Shown: positions 63,568 through 64,000 of the stretch, piece after piece
Position numbering within the stretch: the stretch's first letter is position 1
Layout: each line of letters begins with the position of its first letter
Source of the DNA: Symbiotaphrina buchneri
Taxonomy: Eukaryota > Ascomycota > Symbiotaphrinales > Symbiotaphrinaceae
Direction of reading: 5' to 3'
Length of the DNA: 64,000 nt
Assembly: GCA_001599915.1 (NCBI GenBank)
Contig: BCIG01000012.1
Span: 310,001-374,000 of the forward strand
Translations under genes and position numbers: made by a program
The notes under the pieces: generated by a model
Seen by the model: the letters and a program-made list of their open reading frames with translations, nothing else
Told to the model about the DNA's origin: nothing
The model's database searches: none

Positions 63568-64000
63568 ATGGCATCGCGAAATGCGCCTTTCCCTCGGGCA
63601 GAGGATTTGTTTGGAGATATCGGCAAAAAGGTGGAGGCACTCCGCCAAGAACAAAAGAGGCTGAAAGATATCGAAGATAGCAAGAAGGTACCGGATTATC
63701 AAGAAGAAGATAAAGTGGTAGAGGAGATCGACTCTCTCTGCATGAACTGCCGTGAGGATGTATGCACTGCCCCAGTATCTTTTCTCCTTGCTTCAAGGCT
63801 GACCTGTGAATGCTGTAGGGCACCACAAGACTTTTGTTGACAAGGATACCCTATTTCCGCGAGGTTGTTATAATGTCTTTCGAGTGTCCGCATTGTGGTT
63901 TTCGCAATTCAGAGGTACAATCCGCTGGAGAGATACAACCGCGCGGATGCAAATATATACTCAAAGTCATGGACGCCAAAGACCTACAACGTCAAGTTGT
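63568..64000 (+). CDS. ZPR1: Zinc-finger protein ZPR1 (5' part, runs off the window)
   Basis: Conserved eukaryotic protein that binds translation elongation factor eEF1A and helps it fold. Exon 1 is 63568-63759; exon 2 starts at 63819 and continues past the edge. The N-terminal 64 residues carry FGDIGKKVEALRQEQKRL and the first Cys pair, CMNCRED. Splicing joins this to GTTRLLLTRIPYFREVVIMS and FECPHCGFRNSEVQSAG, completing the first ZPR1 C4 zinc finger. Only the first of the two ZPR1 modules is in view. The 59-nt intron contains an in-frame TGA, which supports removal. Confidence 0.92.

Overview
The window is nuclear DNA of a filamentous ascomycete (Pezizomycotina). The evidence is dense single-copy housekeeping genes on both strands, many short introns (about 47-70 nt, GTRNGT donors, CTAAC/CTGAC-type branch points, CAG/TAG acceptors), and fungal-type genes such as Sec9, Rrn3, Vps8, Atg14, CLIP-170, an Env7-type kinase and an Aur1-like PAP2 protein. 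I cannot place it below subphylum. I recognise no rRNA, tRNA, intact transposon, virus-like element or CRISPR array.

Layout. 1-2.3 kb: unresolved sequence with a 60-bp coding-phase minisatellite broken by a 100-N gap, flanked by two copies of an ankyrin-like unit. 2.3-9 kb: complex I 49-kDa subunit (-), RNA polymerase I/III AC40 (+), t-SNARE Sec9 (+). 9-19 kb: large RING protein (+), Ste20/GCK-type kinase (-), Pol I factor Rrn3 (-). 19-28.4 kb: Vps8 of CORVET (-), GPALPP/DUF3752 protein (+), ZIP transporter (+). 28.6-33 kb: cyclophilin H-like PPIase (-), a long gene-free stretch rich in GGTA repeats, membrane RING-H2 protein (+). 33-39 kb: alanyl-tRNA synthetase (-), a fungal orphan (+), Vta1 (-). 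39-46 kb: HDEL-tailed PDI-like protein (+), Atg14 (-), a second orphan (+), Env7/STK16-like kinase with an in-frame TGA (-). 46-55 kb: CLIP-170 (-), Rcl1 (-), PAP2/Aur1-like protein (+). 56-64 kb: LEDGF-like PWWP protein (+), lariat debranching enzyme Dbr1 (-), RNase P/MRP Rpr2-type subunit (+), and the 5' part of ZPR1 (+, cut by the window edge).

These are not a pathway cluster. Several genes share themes by chance of synteny: Pol I transcription and ribosome assembly (AC40, Rrn3, Rcl1, RNase P/MRP), endosome/vacuole traffic (Sec9, Vps8, Vta1, Atg14, Env7) and RNA processing (Dbr1, Rpr2). Many pairs are divergent with short shared promoters; the tightest is AlaRS/orphan at 121 bp.

Most worth a second look: an 8/11-nt microexon with a CAGCAG acceptor in the PDI gene, two consecutive microexons (27 and 36 nt) and a probable dual-targeting leader in AlaRS, the TGA inside the Env7 kinase, stop-free multiple-of-three introns in two genes, the minisatellite open in all three frames, and a 12-bp palindrome, TAAGGTACCTTA, found four times and only between genes. 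Exon boundaries come from reading splice signals and protein continuity by eye, not from transcripts.
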